Shown one piece after another: positions 52,127 to 61,109 of a stretch of 64,000 nt of DNA; position 1 is the stretch's first letter, and each line of letters starts with the position of its first letter. The notes under the pieces are model-generated. The model was not told where the DNA came from. It saw only the letters and a program-made list of their open reading frames with translations, and did no database searches. Source of the stretch: Coprousia sp963931435 (GTDB taxonomy: Bacteria > Actinomycetota > Coriobacteriia > Coriobacteriales > Coriobacteriaceae); assembly GCA_963931435.1 (NCBI GenBank), contig OZ007012.1, positions 248,001 to 312,000 on the forward strand. Reading direction: 5' to 3'. Both the position numbers and the translations under genes were made by a program.

Positions 52127-53254
52127 ATGACCGCGTATCGTACCGTTGCCTCCCATCCGCTCGATTCGGCCGCTGCGGCCGATGTGGCGTACGCCGCCGT
52201 CCGGGACCAGCCGTTTCCCGATGACGTCTTCTCGGCGCCGCGCCTGCGCTGGGCGGTCATCGGCTGCGGCGTGATCGCCAACCAGATGGCGCAGGTCATG
52301 GCGCTGGCGGGGAGGCATATCACCGGCGTGGCGAACCGCACGCGCGCCAAGGCCGAGGACTTCGCGCGTCGTTGGGGCGTGGTGCGCGTGTACGATTCCT
52401 TCGAGGACCTCTACGCCGACCCCAATATCGACGCGGTCTATATCACCACGCCCCACAACACCCACATCGAGTTCCTGCGCGGCGCGCTGGCGGCGGGCAA
52501 GCATGTGCTCTGCGAGAAGTCCATCACGCTCAACGGCGCCGAGCTCGCCGAGGCGCGCGCCCTGGCGGCCGAGCACGGTGTCGTCCTTATGGACGCGACC
52601 ACCATCTTGCACATGCCGCTCTATCGCAAGCTGCTCGCCGAGGCGCGCTCCGGTGCGTTTGGCCCGCTTACGCTCGCGCAGGTGAATTTTGGCAGCTACA
52701 AGGAATACGGCGATCTTACCAACCGGTTCTACAACCCCCGCCTCGCCGGCGGCGCCATGCTCGACATCGGGGTCTACGCCCTGAGCGTCGCGCGCCTGTT
52801 CATGGCGGGCGCCCCGGAAGAGGTCGTCTCGCTTGCCAACCGCGCCGTCACCGGTGTGGACGAGACGAGCGGTTTTGTGACGCGCAATGCTGAGGGTGAG
52901 CTCGGGGTGTTCTCGCTCTCGCTCCATGCCAAGCAGCCCAAGCGCGCCCTTCTCTCGTTCGATCGCTGTTATGTGGAGATCACCGATTACCCGCGGGCCG
53001 ATCGCGCCGTCATCACATGGACGGCCGATGGCCGCCATGAGATCGTCGAGGCAGGCGAGGAGGGCTACGCGCTCGCCTACGAGGTGGCGGACCTCGAGCG
53101 CGCCGTCGCCGGCGATGCGGAGGCCGCGGGGCTCATCGATATCGCCGCGGACGTCATGGACACCATGACGCGGCTGCGCTACGACTGGGGCGTCTACTAT
53201 CCCGAGGAGCGCGCGATCGCCGAAGCGGCGGGCGTGTCGGTCGCAGGCGAATAG
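52127..53254 (+). CDS. Gfo/Idh/MocA family NAD(P)-dependent oxidoreductase
   Basis: A 375-aa protein: Rossmann motif WAVIGCGVIANQMAQVM at ~45, SFEDLYADPNIDAVYITTPHNTH, the catalytic-type EK in HVLCEKSITLNGAEL, and the C-terminal GGAMLDIGVYALSVARLFM fold with the conserved Asp. Family members oxidise or reduce sugars, inositols and related alcohols. The ~40-residue N-terminal extension before the Rossmann fold is unusual. GAAGGGAG precedes ATG 52127. Substrate unknown. Confidence 0.88.
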   Translation: MTAYRTVASHPLDSAAAADVAYAAVRDQPFPDDVFSAPRLRWAVIGCGVIANQMAQVMALAGRHITGVANRTRAKAEDFARRWGVVRVYDSFEDLYADPNIDAVYITTPHNTHIEFLRGALAAGKHVLCEKSITLNGAELAEARALAAEHGVVLMDATTILHMPLYRKLLAEARSGAFGPLTLAQVNFGSYKEYGDLTNRFYNPRLAGGAMLDIGVYALSVARLFMAGAPEEVVSLANRAVTGVDETSGFVTRNAEGELGVFSLSLHAKQPKRALLSFDRCYVEITDYPRADRAVITWTADGRHEIVEAGEEGYALAYEVADLERAVAGDAEAAGLIDIAADVMDTMTRLRYDWGVYYPEERAIAEAAGVSVAGE

Positions 53255-53258
53255 AGGC

Positions 53259-53304
53259 CGAAGCGCCCCCTGCCGGTGGTCGGATGCCGGCAGGGGGCGC
53301 TTCG
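53259..53304. terminator. Bidirectional terminator between Gfo/Idh and LDH genes
   Basis: An 18-bp perfect stem: 53259-53276 (CGAAGCGCCCCCTGCCGG) and its reverse complement at 53287-53304, with a 10-base loop, between convergent genes. T runs are weak on both sides. Confidence 0.75.
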
Positions 53305-53326
53305 CTAGCTAAATCTCAACAGGGGG

Positions 53327-54283
53327 TTACCACCAGCTGAGGCGCGATATGTTGTCGCGGATGTGGGCGCAGCTCGCATGGAACGCCGCGAGCTCCCCGT
53401 CCGAGAGCCCGGGGGCGAAGACGTCCTCAACGCCGTCCGCCCCGATGATGCAGGGCAGGGACGTGAAGATGCCCTCCTCGCCGTACTGCCCCTCCATCAG
53501 CGTGGAGGCGGCCATGACGGCGTGCTCGTTGTGGAGCACCGCGCCGACGACGCGCACCGCGGCGTTCGCCACGGCGTACTCGGTGCAGCCCTTGCCGGCG
53601 TAGGTGACATAGCCCCCTACGCGGGCCTTCTCCTCGATGTCGGTGTGGTCGAAGGAGAAGCGCTCGGGGTGTTCCGCCTCGAGCTCGGAGAGCGGCTTGC
53701 CCGAGATGCTCGCGGCGGTCCATGCGGCGAGCTGCGAGGCGCCGTGCTCGCCGATCATGTAGGCGTCGATTGACTTGGGGTCGAGGCCGCCGCAGGCGAG
53801 CGAGATCTGGGAGCGCAGGCGGGCGGAGTCGAGGCCGGTGCCGGATCCGATGATCTTCTTGGGGTCGTAGCCGGTCAGGTGCCAGATCTCGGTGCACACC
53901 ACGTCGCAGGGGTTGGCGATGGATACCCAAATACCCTGGAACCCGGCGTTGACGACGCGCTCGGCGAAGGTGCGGGCGGCATCGGTCGTGAAGAAGAGCT
54001 CGCCGTCGCGGTTCTCGGCGGCGAGTGCGACGTTGCCGGCGGCGTTCACGATGATGTCGCAGCCGCTGAGCTCCTCGTAGCGGTCGCCGCAGTTCTCGAT
54101 ACGGACGTTGTACGGGCAGAACGCGAGGGAGTCGCGCAGGTCCTGGACCTCCGAGGCGACCTTCTGCGCGTTGACGTCGCAGAGGAGGAGCTCGCCTGCC
54201 AGGCCCTGGAGGAGCAGGCTGTTGGCGACATGGGCGCCGACGTGCCCCATGCCGATGATGCCGATCGTGGCGGATGCGTTCAT
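53327..54283 (-). CDS. L-lactate / L-2-hydroxyacid dehydrogenase
   Basis: A 318-aa LDH/MDH-family enzyme: NAD-binding IGIIGMGHVGAHVANSLLLQ, specificity loop with Arg in NVALAAENRDGE, SIANPCDVV, substrate Arg in DSARLRSQIS, catalytic His in MIGEHGASQ. It interconverts a 2-oxoacid and an L-2-hydroxyacid with NADH; the loop differs from classical L-LDH, so L-2-hydroxyisocaproate-type activity is possible. It would regenerate NAD in fermentation. AAAGGTCG precedes the ATG. Confidence 0.85.
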   Translation of the reverse strand: MNASATIGIIGMGHVGAHVANSLLLQGLAGELLLCDVNAQKVASEVQDLRDSLAFCPYNVRIENCGDRYEELSGCDIIVNAAGNVALAAENRDGELFFTTDAARTFAERVVNAGFQGIWVSIANPCDVVCTEIWHLTGYDPKKIIGSGTGLDSARLRSQISLACGGLDPKSIDAYMIGEHGASQLAAWTAASISGKPLSELEAEHPERFSFDHTDIEEKARVGGYVTYAGKGCTEYAVANAAVRVVGAVLHNEHAVMAASTLMEGQYGEEGIFTSLPCIIGADGVEDVFAPGLSDGELAAFHASCAHIRDNISRLSWW

Positions 54284-54346
54284 AGACGACCTTTCGTGTT
54301 GTCGCGGTTGGTGCAGGCATTGTAGCGCTGTGCGTCCCGCCGTGTG

Positions 54347-54376
54347 TTACAGGGTGATGTACCGAGGTGGTAGACT
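54347..54376 (+). promoter_or_regulatory. Candidate metA promoter
   Basis: TTACAG (54347-54352) and TAGACT (54371-54376) are separated by 18 bp, with a short leader and GGGAGGTAAG before the metA ATG. I see no SAM riboswitch or T-box in the leader. Confidence 0.5.
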
Positions 54377-54419
54377 GGTTGGTCGGACCCCGAAAAACGC
54401 ACCTCTCGGGAGGTAAGCA

Positions 54420-55367
54420 ATGCCCATCCGCATCCCCGACGCCCTGCCCGCGACCGCGGCGCTCGAGCGCGAGAACATCTTCGTCATGACCGAGTACCGC
54501 GCCATCCATCAGGACATCCGTCCTCTGCGCGTGCTCATCTTGAACCTCATGCCCACCAAGATCGCCACCGAGACGCAGATCATGCGCAAGCTTTCCAATA
54601 CGCCGCTGCAGATCGAGGTGGAGCTTCTGCGCACCGCCAGCCACGACGCCAAGAACGTCTCCGAGCAGCATCTGGAGACGTTCTACCGCACGTTCAGGGA
54701 GGTCGAGCACGATCATTTCGACGGCCTCATCATCACGGGCGCGCCCGTCGAGCAGCTCGACTTCCACGATGTCGACTATTGGGACGAGCTCGAGCGCATC
54801 ATGGACTGGTCGACGACCAACGTGCACTCGACGTTGCATATCTGCTGGGGCGCGCAGGCCGGGCTCTACCACCACTACGGCATCGACAAGCACGCGCTGC
54901 CCGCCAAGCTCTCGGGCGTGTATGAGCACCGACTCATCAAGCGCACCTCGCCGCTCGTGCGCGGGTTCGACGACCGCTTCTTCGCGGTGCATTCACGCTA
55001 CACCGGCGTGGATGAGGATGCGGTCGCGGCAAATTCCGAGCTCGAAGTCATCGCGACGTCCGATGAAGCGGGGCTCTACATCGTCAAAAACACCGACAAC
55101 CGGCGCTTCTTCGTGTTCGGTCACCCCGAGTACGATGCCGATACCCTGAAGCTTGAATACGAGCGCGACCTGGCGCGCGGCATCGATCCGGACGTGCCGG
55201 TGAACTACTTCCCGGATGACGATCCCGCGCGCACACCGCTGAATACCTGGAACAGCCAGGCTCAGCTGCTCTATACCAACTGGCTTAACTATTACGTGTA
55301 CCAGACCACGCCTTACGACATCCGCAAGGCGGGCCGTGCGGCACGTGCCATGGCAGGCCTGGTATAG
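54420..55367 (+). CDS. metA: Homoserine O-acyltransferase MetA, acetyl-CoA type
   Basis: A 315-aa MetA: catalytic Cys142 in HICWGAQAGLYHHYG, the downstream His/Glu of the triad in VFGHPEYDAD, LNLMPTKIATETQ and LNTWNSQAQLLYTNWLNYYVY at the C-terminus. Residue 111 is Glu (TGAPVEQLDF); in characterised MetA proteins Glu111 gives acetyl-CoA and Gly111 succinyl-CoA specificity, so this is probably a homoserine O-acetyltransferase. First committed step of methionine synthesis. GGGAGG lies 7 bases before ATG 54420. No partner methionine gene is adjacent. Confidence 0.95.
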   Translation: MPIRIPDALPATAALERENIFVMTEYRAIHQDIRPLRVLILNLMPTKIATETQIMRKLSNTPLQIEVELLRTASHDAKNVSEQHLETFYRTFREVEHDHFDGLIITGAPVEQLDFHDVDYWDELERIMDWSTTNVHSTLHICWGAQAGLYHHYGIDKHALPAKLSGVYEHRLIKRTSPLVRGFDDRFFAVHSRYTGVDEDAVAANSELEVIATSDEAGLYIVKNTDNRRFFVFGHPEYDADTLKLEYERDLARGIDPDVPVNYFPDDDPARTPLNTWNSQAQLLYTNWLNYYVYQTTPYDIRKAGRAARAMAGLV

Positions 55368-55703
55368 CGCCCCCGCGCTAGCAAACGGTGCCACCTCGAA
55401 GGCGGGAGCGGATCGGTGCTCGGGCGAAATGCCGCTCCTGCAAAGGGTCTCGAGTGCGCATGGGCGCGCCGTTCTGTGCGTGCTGCAGCACGTGCTGTGC
55501 GTGCTGCACGGCATACACAATTGAGAACGGCGTGTGTGCAGTGAGTGAGAAGCCGCTTTTTACCAGAAAAGGGCGTGTGTTGTGCGCATTCTGGTAAAAA
55601 GCGGCTGCTCACCAGCGAGACCCTCTTTTGTGGTCGTGCTTGGCTTCCCGGGCCCATCCCGAGGGAACGAGATGGGCCCGATGTTGCGTGCGATCGTGTT
55701 TGG
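55368..55703. other. Structured intergenic region
   Basis: 336 bp between the convergent metA and LPxTG genes. It holds a 9-bp inverted repeat AGGGTCTCG/CGAGACCCT spanning 55446-55623, a CGTGCTGCAGCACG palindrome near 55478-55493 and, nested inside, the 18-bp hairpin at 55551-55606. No coding frame with a ribosome site. It could be a bidirectional terminator, a repeat element or a structured RNA. Confidence 0.5.
55551..55606. repeat. 18-bp perfect inverted repeat
   Basis: AGCCGCTTTTTACCAGAA (55551-55568) and its exact reverse complement (55589-55606) flank a 20-base loop. The A5/T5 runs are inside the stem, so it is not a simple terminator. Confidence 0.7.
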
Positions 55704-57483
55704 CTACTGGCGCTTGCGGAGGCGCATACCGAGGCAGAGGGTGCCGGCACCGGCGACGGTCGTGCTGACGAGCGCGGCGAGGGCGGGGTCTCCCGTGCCG
55801 GGCAGCTTGTCTTTCGCGGTGCTTCTGTTTTCATCGACAGGCTTCTGCGGCGTCTCGGGTTTGCGCTCCAGGGCGGCGAGCGCCTCATCGAGGGCGGCGG
55901 TCAGTGCATCGATATCGCTCTGGCGGCTCGCGCCCCATCCTGCCGTGCTGCCGGCGCGGGCGGCTTCGAGCGCTTGGTCGAGCGCGGTGAGAGAGCCGTC
56001 GGTGTAGAGGGCTCGGTCGATGGCGCCTGCTTTCTCGATAGCAGCGTTAAGCGCGGAACAATCGGCGAGCTTCTCGAGCGCGGCAACCGCGTTCTCGATT
56101 GCCTGGGCCATAGCATCGACCTCGCCTTGACGGTCGGAGGTGAGCGTGCGGTCAACGGCGGCGACCGCCTCGTTTACCGCCTGCGCGCTCGCGGCAGTGT
56201 AGGGGGAGAGGTCGCTGGGCACGGTTTCGAGCGCGGCGTCGACCTCAGCGTAGTCGGCGGGAATCTGGTCGGTCTGGTACCAGAGCACCGGATGGCCGTT
56301 GATTCCTGTGCACCAAGTTGGTCCATTTTGATTTGCCGTGGCATGGGCGTTGAGCCGATTAATAAGCTCATCAGCGGAGAGACCGACAAATGCCGAGCCG
56401 CATTGCGTTTGATCGAAATTGGGGTCAGCGGATGCCGTGCCCTGGTCCCAGTCGACGACGAGCTGCACGACGGCGGCGCGCTCGTCATCGGGCCAGTAGC
56501 AGTTCGTGACGGAACCATCTTCGTCCACGGCGGCGATGTAGGTGATGTTATCGGGTTCTCCGCAGGTGATTGCGGTGGTTGAAACGAGGCAGTTGTTGAT
56601 GGTCACGCCGGGGGCGCCATCGAAATCGAAGCACGCTCCCAAGATGCCTCCGCAAGCTGCCTGATTGCTGGTAACCTGCATGGATCCGCTAAAAGCGCAG
56701 TCCTGGATACGGGCTGCGTTGCCGGCGTTCTCCCATTGACCGACTAGTCCGCCGACGGTGGGCGCAGCGCCGCCGATTTCCGCTTTCGGATAGGTGCTGA
56801 TGACATTGACGGCGGAATGACAACCGATGAGCTGCGAGCTGCCCGTGCACTGTCCCGCGAGCCCGCCGATGAGGATGTCGGTCTCGCAGGTCAGTGCACC
56901 CGATGCCGAGCAATTCTCAATAATTGAATCGCTCGACCAAGAGACGATTGTCCCGACCTCCAGACGTGTGCTGTCCTGCGTAACGACGACCTCCGCATTG
57001 ACGAGATTCAGGTTCTTTATCGTCGCTTCGTGGACGGTGCCAAAAAGGCCGTAGCGGTATTCTGCGGACGCAACATTTTTAAGGTTGCTGATTGTGTGGC
57101 CTTGGCCGTCAAACGTGCCGCTGAATGAGGTTGTAGTGAAGTTGTTGCCATTTTGAGAGATGGCAGTCCATCCGTGTCCGGACAGGTCGACATCGATGGC
57201 GAGCAGGATGGTTTTCCCCGTAAACGTAATCGGGGTGTCTTGATTGGTGAGCTGGGCGAGACCCGCAAGGTCTTCGGCGGAATCGAGCGTGAAGGTCTCG
57301 GCGTCGGGATTGGCGTCATACCAGCTCGTGTCGGCGGTGCCGTCCCACGTATCGGTGGCGCCCGCAGCGCGGGCGCTGACGGGCGCGGCGACGAGCGCTG
57401 CGAGGGCAAGTAGCGTGCAGCAGCAGGTCAGTATGAATGTCTTTACGTTAAGGGGGGGGGGTAGTTCCAGGTCTTCTTATCAT
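55704..57483 (-). pseudogene. LPxTG surface protein, probably phase-variable (frame off by one at a C10 tract)
   Basis: Start ATG 57483 follows GGAGG and encodes MIRRPGTTPPP before a run of ten C that shifts into a TAA stop. With nine C (or twelve) the frame continues for about 592 aa without interruption: a signal-peptide core (TFILTCCCTLLALAALVAAP), a beta-helix-like region with GLUG-type turns (TFDGQGHTISNLKN, LIGGLAGQC, TVGGLVGQW), FIVAR-like helical repeats (ALDQALEAARAG), and a C-terminal sorting signal KLPGTGDP, hydrophobic span and RKRQ. No other start codon exists in that frame before 56681. It is either a contingency locus recorded in the OFF state or a sequencing slip. Wall-anchored adhesin-like role inferred. 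G+C is lower than its neighbours. Confidence 0.85.
57452..57461. repeat. Homopolymer G10/C10 tract, candidate phase-variation switch
   Basis: Ten G on the plus strand, 22 bases inside the LPxTG gene from its ATG. Loss of one base restores the full reading frame. Confidence 0.9.
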
Positions 57484-57631
57484 GGGTCCTCCTAGGATCA
57501 AACTGGACGTTCCCATTCTACCTTCCTCTGCTAGGCAAAAACGCCATGCGACCTCCAAGCGGTCGTCAGTCCACCCGAACGGTAGCCATCAGATCGCGGA
57601 CGCCCTGTCCTTTTGCCCCTCTTGTTACCAG

Positions 57632-57669
57632 GTGCCCCGGCAAGGACATCATGTTCCTTGCCGGGGCAC
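57632..57669 (-). terminator. Hairpin downstream of the M16C gene
   Basis: GTGCCCCGGCAAGGA (57632-57646) pairs exactly with 57655-57669 around an 8-base loop, 40 bp past the end of the minus-strand peptidase gene. T run weak. Confidence 0.65.
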
Positions 57670-57709
57670 GGGCGCGCACGAGATAGAATCGCACAAGATC
57701 GAATGGGCG

Positions 57710-60700
57710 CTACCCTAGCAGGTCGATCACGTTCCAGCCGGCGTCGCTCGCCTCGATGATGGAGCGCCCGCCGAAGACGCAGATCGGCGCTGCGGCGGCA
57801 ACGCGGGCAACGTCGTCGCCCAGGGCGCGCAGATCATGGGGTGTGCAAGCCAGCATCTGGTCGCGGAGCTGCACGCGGAAGCCCTCCGGTCTCCCGCTGA
57901 AGTACTCCGCATTGCGCCGTACGGTGGATGCGTAGGGCTTTACCGGCGCATCAAGTGACGACACGGTCGACACGATGAACCCTTCGAAGGCCTCTGCCGC
58001 AGGTTCGAATTCCTTGAGCCAGGTGCCTGCACCGCCGATGCGCGCGATCGAGGGGTCGATGGCGGGATCGCGGAACGTGTAGAACGAGAGCGCTCTGCCT
58101 GCCGTGGAGCGGAACCCGCAGCCGTAGGCGCCCCCCTTCACGCGGATCTCGTTCCATAGATAGTCGTAGGAGAGGGCGCCAGCCGCCACGTTCCAGCGAC
58201 CATCGGTGGCAAGCCCCAGCACGCGCGCGTCGGTTGCGGCACCCAGATAGCACACGTCGCTAGGGATGACGAACGCCTCGTGCTTGTCTTCGGGCATGGG
58301 AACGTAGAGCTCCTTGGCGGGTGCGACGCGCGGTGTCAGGCCGAGCGTTCCGGCGGCTTCCCAGTAACGCGCGTAGTCCTCATCCGATCCGGTGAAGCTG
58401 GCGATGGTGCCGGTTGAGGTGAAGATGCGCTCTTGGAGCTCACGTAACTTGGCAACGAGCTCGTCTGCGCGTTCGTCGAACGCGTCGGTAAGCGCGCACA
58501 GGAATCGATAGAACTCGATGCCGCCCAGCTGCTCGGCAACGACGGCGGACGGCAGCACATAGGACAGCGCGCGCCCCAGCGCTGCCTGGTGACCGGCGGT
58601 GATGAAACCCTGTTCCATGCCGATGCGCATCTGGGTGAGCACGTCGCGGATGCGGTCGGTGTCCTCGAAGAGGGTCTGCGCCCACACCTCGCGCGGGATG
58701 GAGGCCAGCGCCTCGATGTTTTCGGAAAGTGCGCCGGCGGCAACGGCGAGAACCGGTCGCGCGAGCTTCCAGTTCTCCTGCGTGTACACATTGGTGGTGA
58801 AGGTAAGGAATCCCAGGTTGGAACCTATATAGGTGTCCAGTTCCGCCGCTGAGCGCTGGCGCGTTGCCAGCTGGCGCATAAGCTGGCACATGATCTTGAC
58901 GTAGGGGAGCTCGGCAAAGCTCACGTGGCTGAGGTCGAAGTAGGTGATCGCGTAGGCGATACGGTGCGTTTCAAGCGGATGCTTGAGGCACGGGAGGGGC
59001 GCCGTGCGGTCGAGCTCGCGTGCGGGTTCGGGGCGTGCCGGACCGATATCGGAGACGCGCAGGCGCGGCAGCGTCGCCTTGGCCTCGGGGGAGTCCTCGG
59101 CCTCCTGGGCGGCGCGCAGGCGCTCGACGTCGGCCTCGATGGCGGCGACGTCGGCGTCCGAGAGCGCGGCGGCGCGCGCCTCCAGCTCGGAGCGCTCCTC
59201 GACGGCGGCGCCGGCCTCGACCGCGTCGACGGGGACGAGCTCCACGAGTGCGCGATGGCGGCTCTCCAGCACGAGCTCGCGCAGCAGGTCCTCGAAGAAG
59301 GTGCCGTCGAGCTGCTCGCGCAGCCAGCGGAAGGTGTCGGCGTAGGTGATGGCGCGCGTGGCGTCCTCGTCCGCCGCGCTGTAGAGCCAGGTGTTGAGTG
59401 CCTCGCAGGCCAGCACCACGCCGTCGGCGGTGCCGTAGTCGCGCTGGCGCAGGGCGTACTCGTTGTTGGAGATCACGGCCTCGAGCCGGTCGCGGGGGAT
59501 GCCCTGCTCGACGAGTTCGCGGCAGGTGTCCTCGATGACGCGGCGGAAGGTCTCGGCCGCGTCCTCTTGCGCGTTCTGCAGGATGATCATCTCGTAGGGC
59601 TGGGCGCAGGCGTTCGAGGTGTAGCTGATCACGTTGCCACCGATGCCCGCCGCCATGACGGCCTTCTTCACCGGCGCCTCGTTGGAGCCCAGCAGCGTGT
59701 CGAACAGCACGTCGGCCGCCACGATGCGCCGCGTGTCGAGGGCCTCGCCCAGCACGTAGGCGGCGCCGACGAGGGCGTTGTCGGGGGTGGTGGCCATCTC
59801 GACGCGCTCGTGCGCGCAGATGACGGGTTCCTGGTGGCCGAGGGGGTTGGGCTTGCCGGCTCCGGCGTGCGCGGCGGCCTGCGCGCGCCATGCGGCCGTC
59901 TGTGCCCGGGCGGCGTCCGAGAGGTAACCCTCGTCCAGGAAGGCCAGCTCGCGGCGGATGTCGGCGAAGTCGCCATAGAGCACGATGAAACTGTTGGAGA
60001 GGGCGTAGTGGCGGGCGTGCGCGTCTAGGAAGGCCTCGTAGGTGAGGGTGGGGATGGCGCGCGGGTCGCCACCCGACTCGAAGGCGTAGGCCGTGCTTGG
60101 GAAGAGCGCCTGGTTGACGGCATCGTCCAGCACGTCCATGGGGTCGGAGAGGGCGCCTTTCATCTCGTTGAAGACGACGCCGTTGTAGCGCAGGCGCACG
60201 GGGCGCCCCGCGGCGCCCGGCGCGGCCGCGTCCCCGGGGGCATCCGCGTCCCCGGGGGCATCCGCGTCCCCATCCGGCGCTTCATCCACCTCCAGATGCC
60301 AGCCCTCCTGCTGGAAGATCGCGGGCTTCTGGTAGATCGCGGGGCGCAGGACCGCGTCCATGTAGACGTCCATGAGGTTCAGCAGGTCCTGCTCGTTGGT
60401 GGAGGCGACGGGGTAGACGGTCTTGTCGGGGTAGGTCATCGCGTTCAGGAACGTCTGCATCGAGCTCTTGATGAGGTCGACGAAGGGCTCCTTCACGGGG
60501 AACTTCTCGCTGCCGCAGAGCACCGAGTGCTCCAGGATGTGGAAGACGCCCGTATCGTCGGCCGGCGGGGTCTTGAACGCGATGGCGAAGGCCTTGTTCT
60601 CGTCCTCGCAGGAGAGAGCGAGCAGGCGCGCGCCGGACGCGTCGTGGTGCAGCACGTAGGCGTCGGCGTCGAGTTCGTCGATGGTCTCGGTACGGGTGAC

Positions 60701-60808
60701 GGTGAAGCCGCAGGTGCTCGTGCCGGGGGCGAGGATGGCGCGCGTCGCCGCGCGCGCGGAGGGCGCCGGGGCGGGGGCTGCGGGGGAGGGAGAGGGCTGA
60801 TCGGCCAT
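57710..60808 (-). CDS. M16C family zinc metallopeptidase (PreP/insulinase-like)
   Basis: A 1032-aa protein with the inverted zinc motif HxxEH in FHILEHSVLCGSEKFPVKEPF (~95), the Phe/Asn-rich FLNAMTYPDKTVYPVAS and distal Glu in the following helix, an inactive second M16 repeat, the M16C-associated middle domain (~460-720), and a C-terminal RVKGGAYGCGFRS region with the Arg/Tyr substrate-binding pair. Relatives degrade peptides up to about 70 residues inside the cell. The N-terminal ~25 residues are Ala/Pro-rich. Residues ~183-200 are an expandable GDADAP repeat. AAGGAG precedes the ATG. Confidence 0.93.
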   Translation of the reverse strand: MADQPSPSPAAPAPAPSARAATRAILAPGTSTCGFTVTRTETIDELDADAYVLHHDASGARLLALSCEDENKAFAIAFKTPPADDTGVFHILEHSVLCGSEKFPVKEPFVDLIKSSMQTFLNAMTYPDKTVYPVASTNEQDLLNLMDVYMDAVLRPAIYQKPAIFQQEGWHLEVDEAPDGDADAPGDADAPGDAAAPGAAGRPVRLRYNGVVFNEMKGALSDPMDVLDDAVNQALFPSTAYAFESGGDPRAIPTLTYEAFLDAHARHYALSNSFIVLYGDFADIRRELAFLDEGYLSDAARAQTAAWRAQAAAHAGAGKPNPLGHQEPVICAHERVEMATTPDNALVGAAYVLGEALDTRRIVAADVLFDTLLGSNEAPVKKAVMAAGIGGNVISYTSNACAQPYEMIILQNAQEDAAETFRRVIEDTCRELVEQGIPRDRLEAVISNNEYALRQRDYGTADGVVLACEALNTWLYSAADEDATRAITYADTFRWLREQLDGTFFEDLLRELVLESRHRALVELVPVDAVEAGAAVEERSELEARAAALSDADVAAIEADVERLRAAQEAEDSPEAKATLPRLRVSDIGPARPEPARELDRTAPLPCLKHPLETHRIAYAITYFDLSHVSFAELPYVKIMCQLMRQLATRQRSAAELDTYIGSNLGFLTFTTNVYTQENWKLARPVLAVAAGALSENIEALASIPREVWAQTLFEDTDRIRDVLTQMRIGMEQGFITAGHQAALGRALSYVLPSAVVAEQLGGIEFYRFLCALTDAFDERADELVAKLRELQERIFTSTGTIASFTGSDEDYARYWEAAGTLGLTPRVAPAKELYVPMPEDKHEAFVIPSDVCYLGAATDARVLGLATDGRWNVAAGALSYDYLWNEIRVKGGAYGCGFRSTAGRALSFYTFRDPAIDPSIARIGGAGTWLKEFEPAAEAFEGFIVSTVSSLDAPVKPYASTVRRNAEYFSGRPEGFRVQLRDQMLACTPHDLRALGDDVARVAAAAPICVFGGRSIIEASDAGWNVIDLLG
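60228..60271. repeat. 18-bp in-frame tandem repeat in M16C gene
   Basis: GCGTCCCCGGGGGCATCC occurs at 60228-60245 and 60246-60263, then partially from 60264. It encodes the repeated GDADAP, so copy-number change would not shift the frame. Confidence 0.8.
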
Positions 60809-61109
60809 GGATGCTCCTTAGATGCGTTGACGGATGATGTTGGTTATACCCGTTGGCGCCGGTGCGCGCAACGCCGGGCGAACGCTTTGCGCGCCGGTGC
60901 CGCGACTATTCCGCAGCACGCACTTTACCCCACCGGAGCAGCGAAAAGATTATCTGAAAAAGTCGGAGCGCGCGCCCTTTCCCGGGTGCGCGCATGCGCT
61001 ACCGTGTATCGGGGCGGAGCCGTTCGCGGCGCCGTCGGGCGCGGGGCGGCCTTTCGCCGCAGGCGCCCATGGGAGGGAAGTTGACCCGCGCAAGCGGGAG
61101 GGAGTGCAG
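60809..61109. other. Divergent spacer between M16C and DMT genes
   Basis: 301 bp without a clear gene. A longer in-frame extension of the DMT gene (from 60834) has no ribosome site. GGGAGGGAG (about 61095-61104) sets the start at 61110. No operator or riboswitch recognised. Confidence 0.4.

Noticed and set aside
54284..54419. SAM riboswitch or T-box before metA
   Set aside because: The leader after the candidate promoter is under 50 bases and has no such structure.
55704..56681. A stand-alone 325-aa gene starting at ATG 56681
   Set aside because: That Met is internal to a longer open frame with signal peptide and repeats, and there is no ribosome site before it.
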